From Clostridia bacterium (GTDB taxonomy: Bacteria; Bacillota; Clostridia; Lachnospirales; Anaerotignaceae): 32,489 nucleotides of DNA. Made by a program: the position numbers and the translations under genes. Below are positions 32,485-32,489 of the stretch, one piece after another (position 1 is the stretch's first letter; the number at the start of each line of letters is the position of its first letter). The notes under the pieces were generated by a model. That model was not told the DNA's origin. It saw only the letters and a list, made by a program, of their open reading frames with translations, and did not search any database. The stretch spans positions 1 through 32,489 of the forward strand of contig JAQXNZ010000050.1 in assembly GCA_029098265.1 (NCBI GenBank), read 5' to 3'.

Positions 32485-32489
32485 ATTTA

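Overview
The window reads as chromosomal DNA of a low-to-moderate GC, anaerobic Firmicute of the class Clostridia (Lachnospiraceae-like; inferred from protein style, strong AGGAGG ribosome sites, sigma-A type promoters, a sporulation-type promoter and small clostridial conserved proteins). No rRNA, tRNA, CRISPR array, phage gene or transposase was seen.

Layout. (1) 1-1150: a hairpin-rich repeat and a leftward Cys-rich protein gene with a sigma-K-like promoter. (2) 1152-4667: ftsQ/divIB, ftsZ and a ketopantoate-reductase-like gene. (3) 4853-6290: a leftward XRE-type regulator and a small DUF6514-like gene. (4) 6400-12795: an L-arabinose operon araR-araA-araB-araD-araM, with a dyad lying over the araR promoter; no arabinose transporter is present. 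(5) 12773-14149: a leftward MATE transporter. (6) 14414-23525: the most interesting region. A branched-chain-amino-acid-type ABC importer (livHMGF) is followed in the same direction by two paralogous members of the L-2-amino-thiazoline-4-carboxylate (ATC) hydrolase family, separate DhaK-like and DhaL-like kinase subunits without DhaM, a CyuA/serine-dehydratase-like Fe-S lyase, and a highly biased lipoprotein substrate-binding gene with its own promoter. This looks like a complete import-and-degrade module for an unknown small, possibly sulfur- and nitrogen-containing, compound. (7) 23549-23904: a second copy of the hairpin repeat and a string of tiny hairpins, bounded by near-duplicate terminators. 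(8) 23918-31705: a leftward P5C-reductase-like gene, a 50-residue Cys-rich protein, then zapA, a U32 peptidase, an FtsW/RodA protein and a class B penicillin-binding protein. (9) 31765-32414: a 650-bp non-coding element bounded by 30-bp inverted repeats, then a strong promoter firing off the right edge.

How it fits together. Cell-division and wall genes sit at both ends (ftsQ-ftsZ; zapA-U32-ftsW/rodA-pbp), with about 22 kb of catabolic and accessory genes between them. The arabinose genes convert L-arabinose to xylulose 5-phosphate, and AraM adds sn-glycerol-1-phosphate formation. In the liv cluster the importer, two ring-opening-type hydrolases, a ketone-kinase pair and an ammonia/sulfide-releasing lyase suggest stepwise breakdown ending in pyruvate, ammonia and perhaps sulfide; the substrate is not knowable from sequence alone. 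All functional assignments come from reading motifs by eye; no database search was run.
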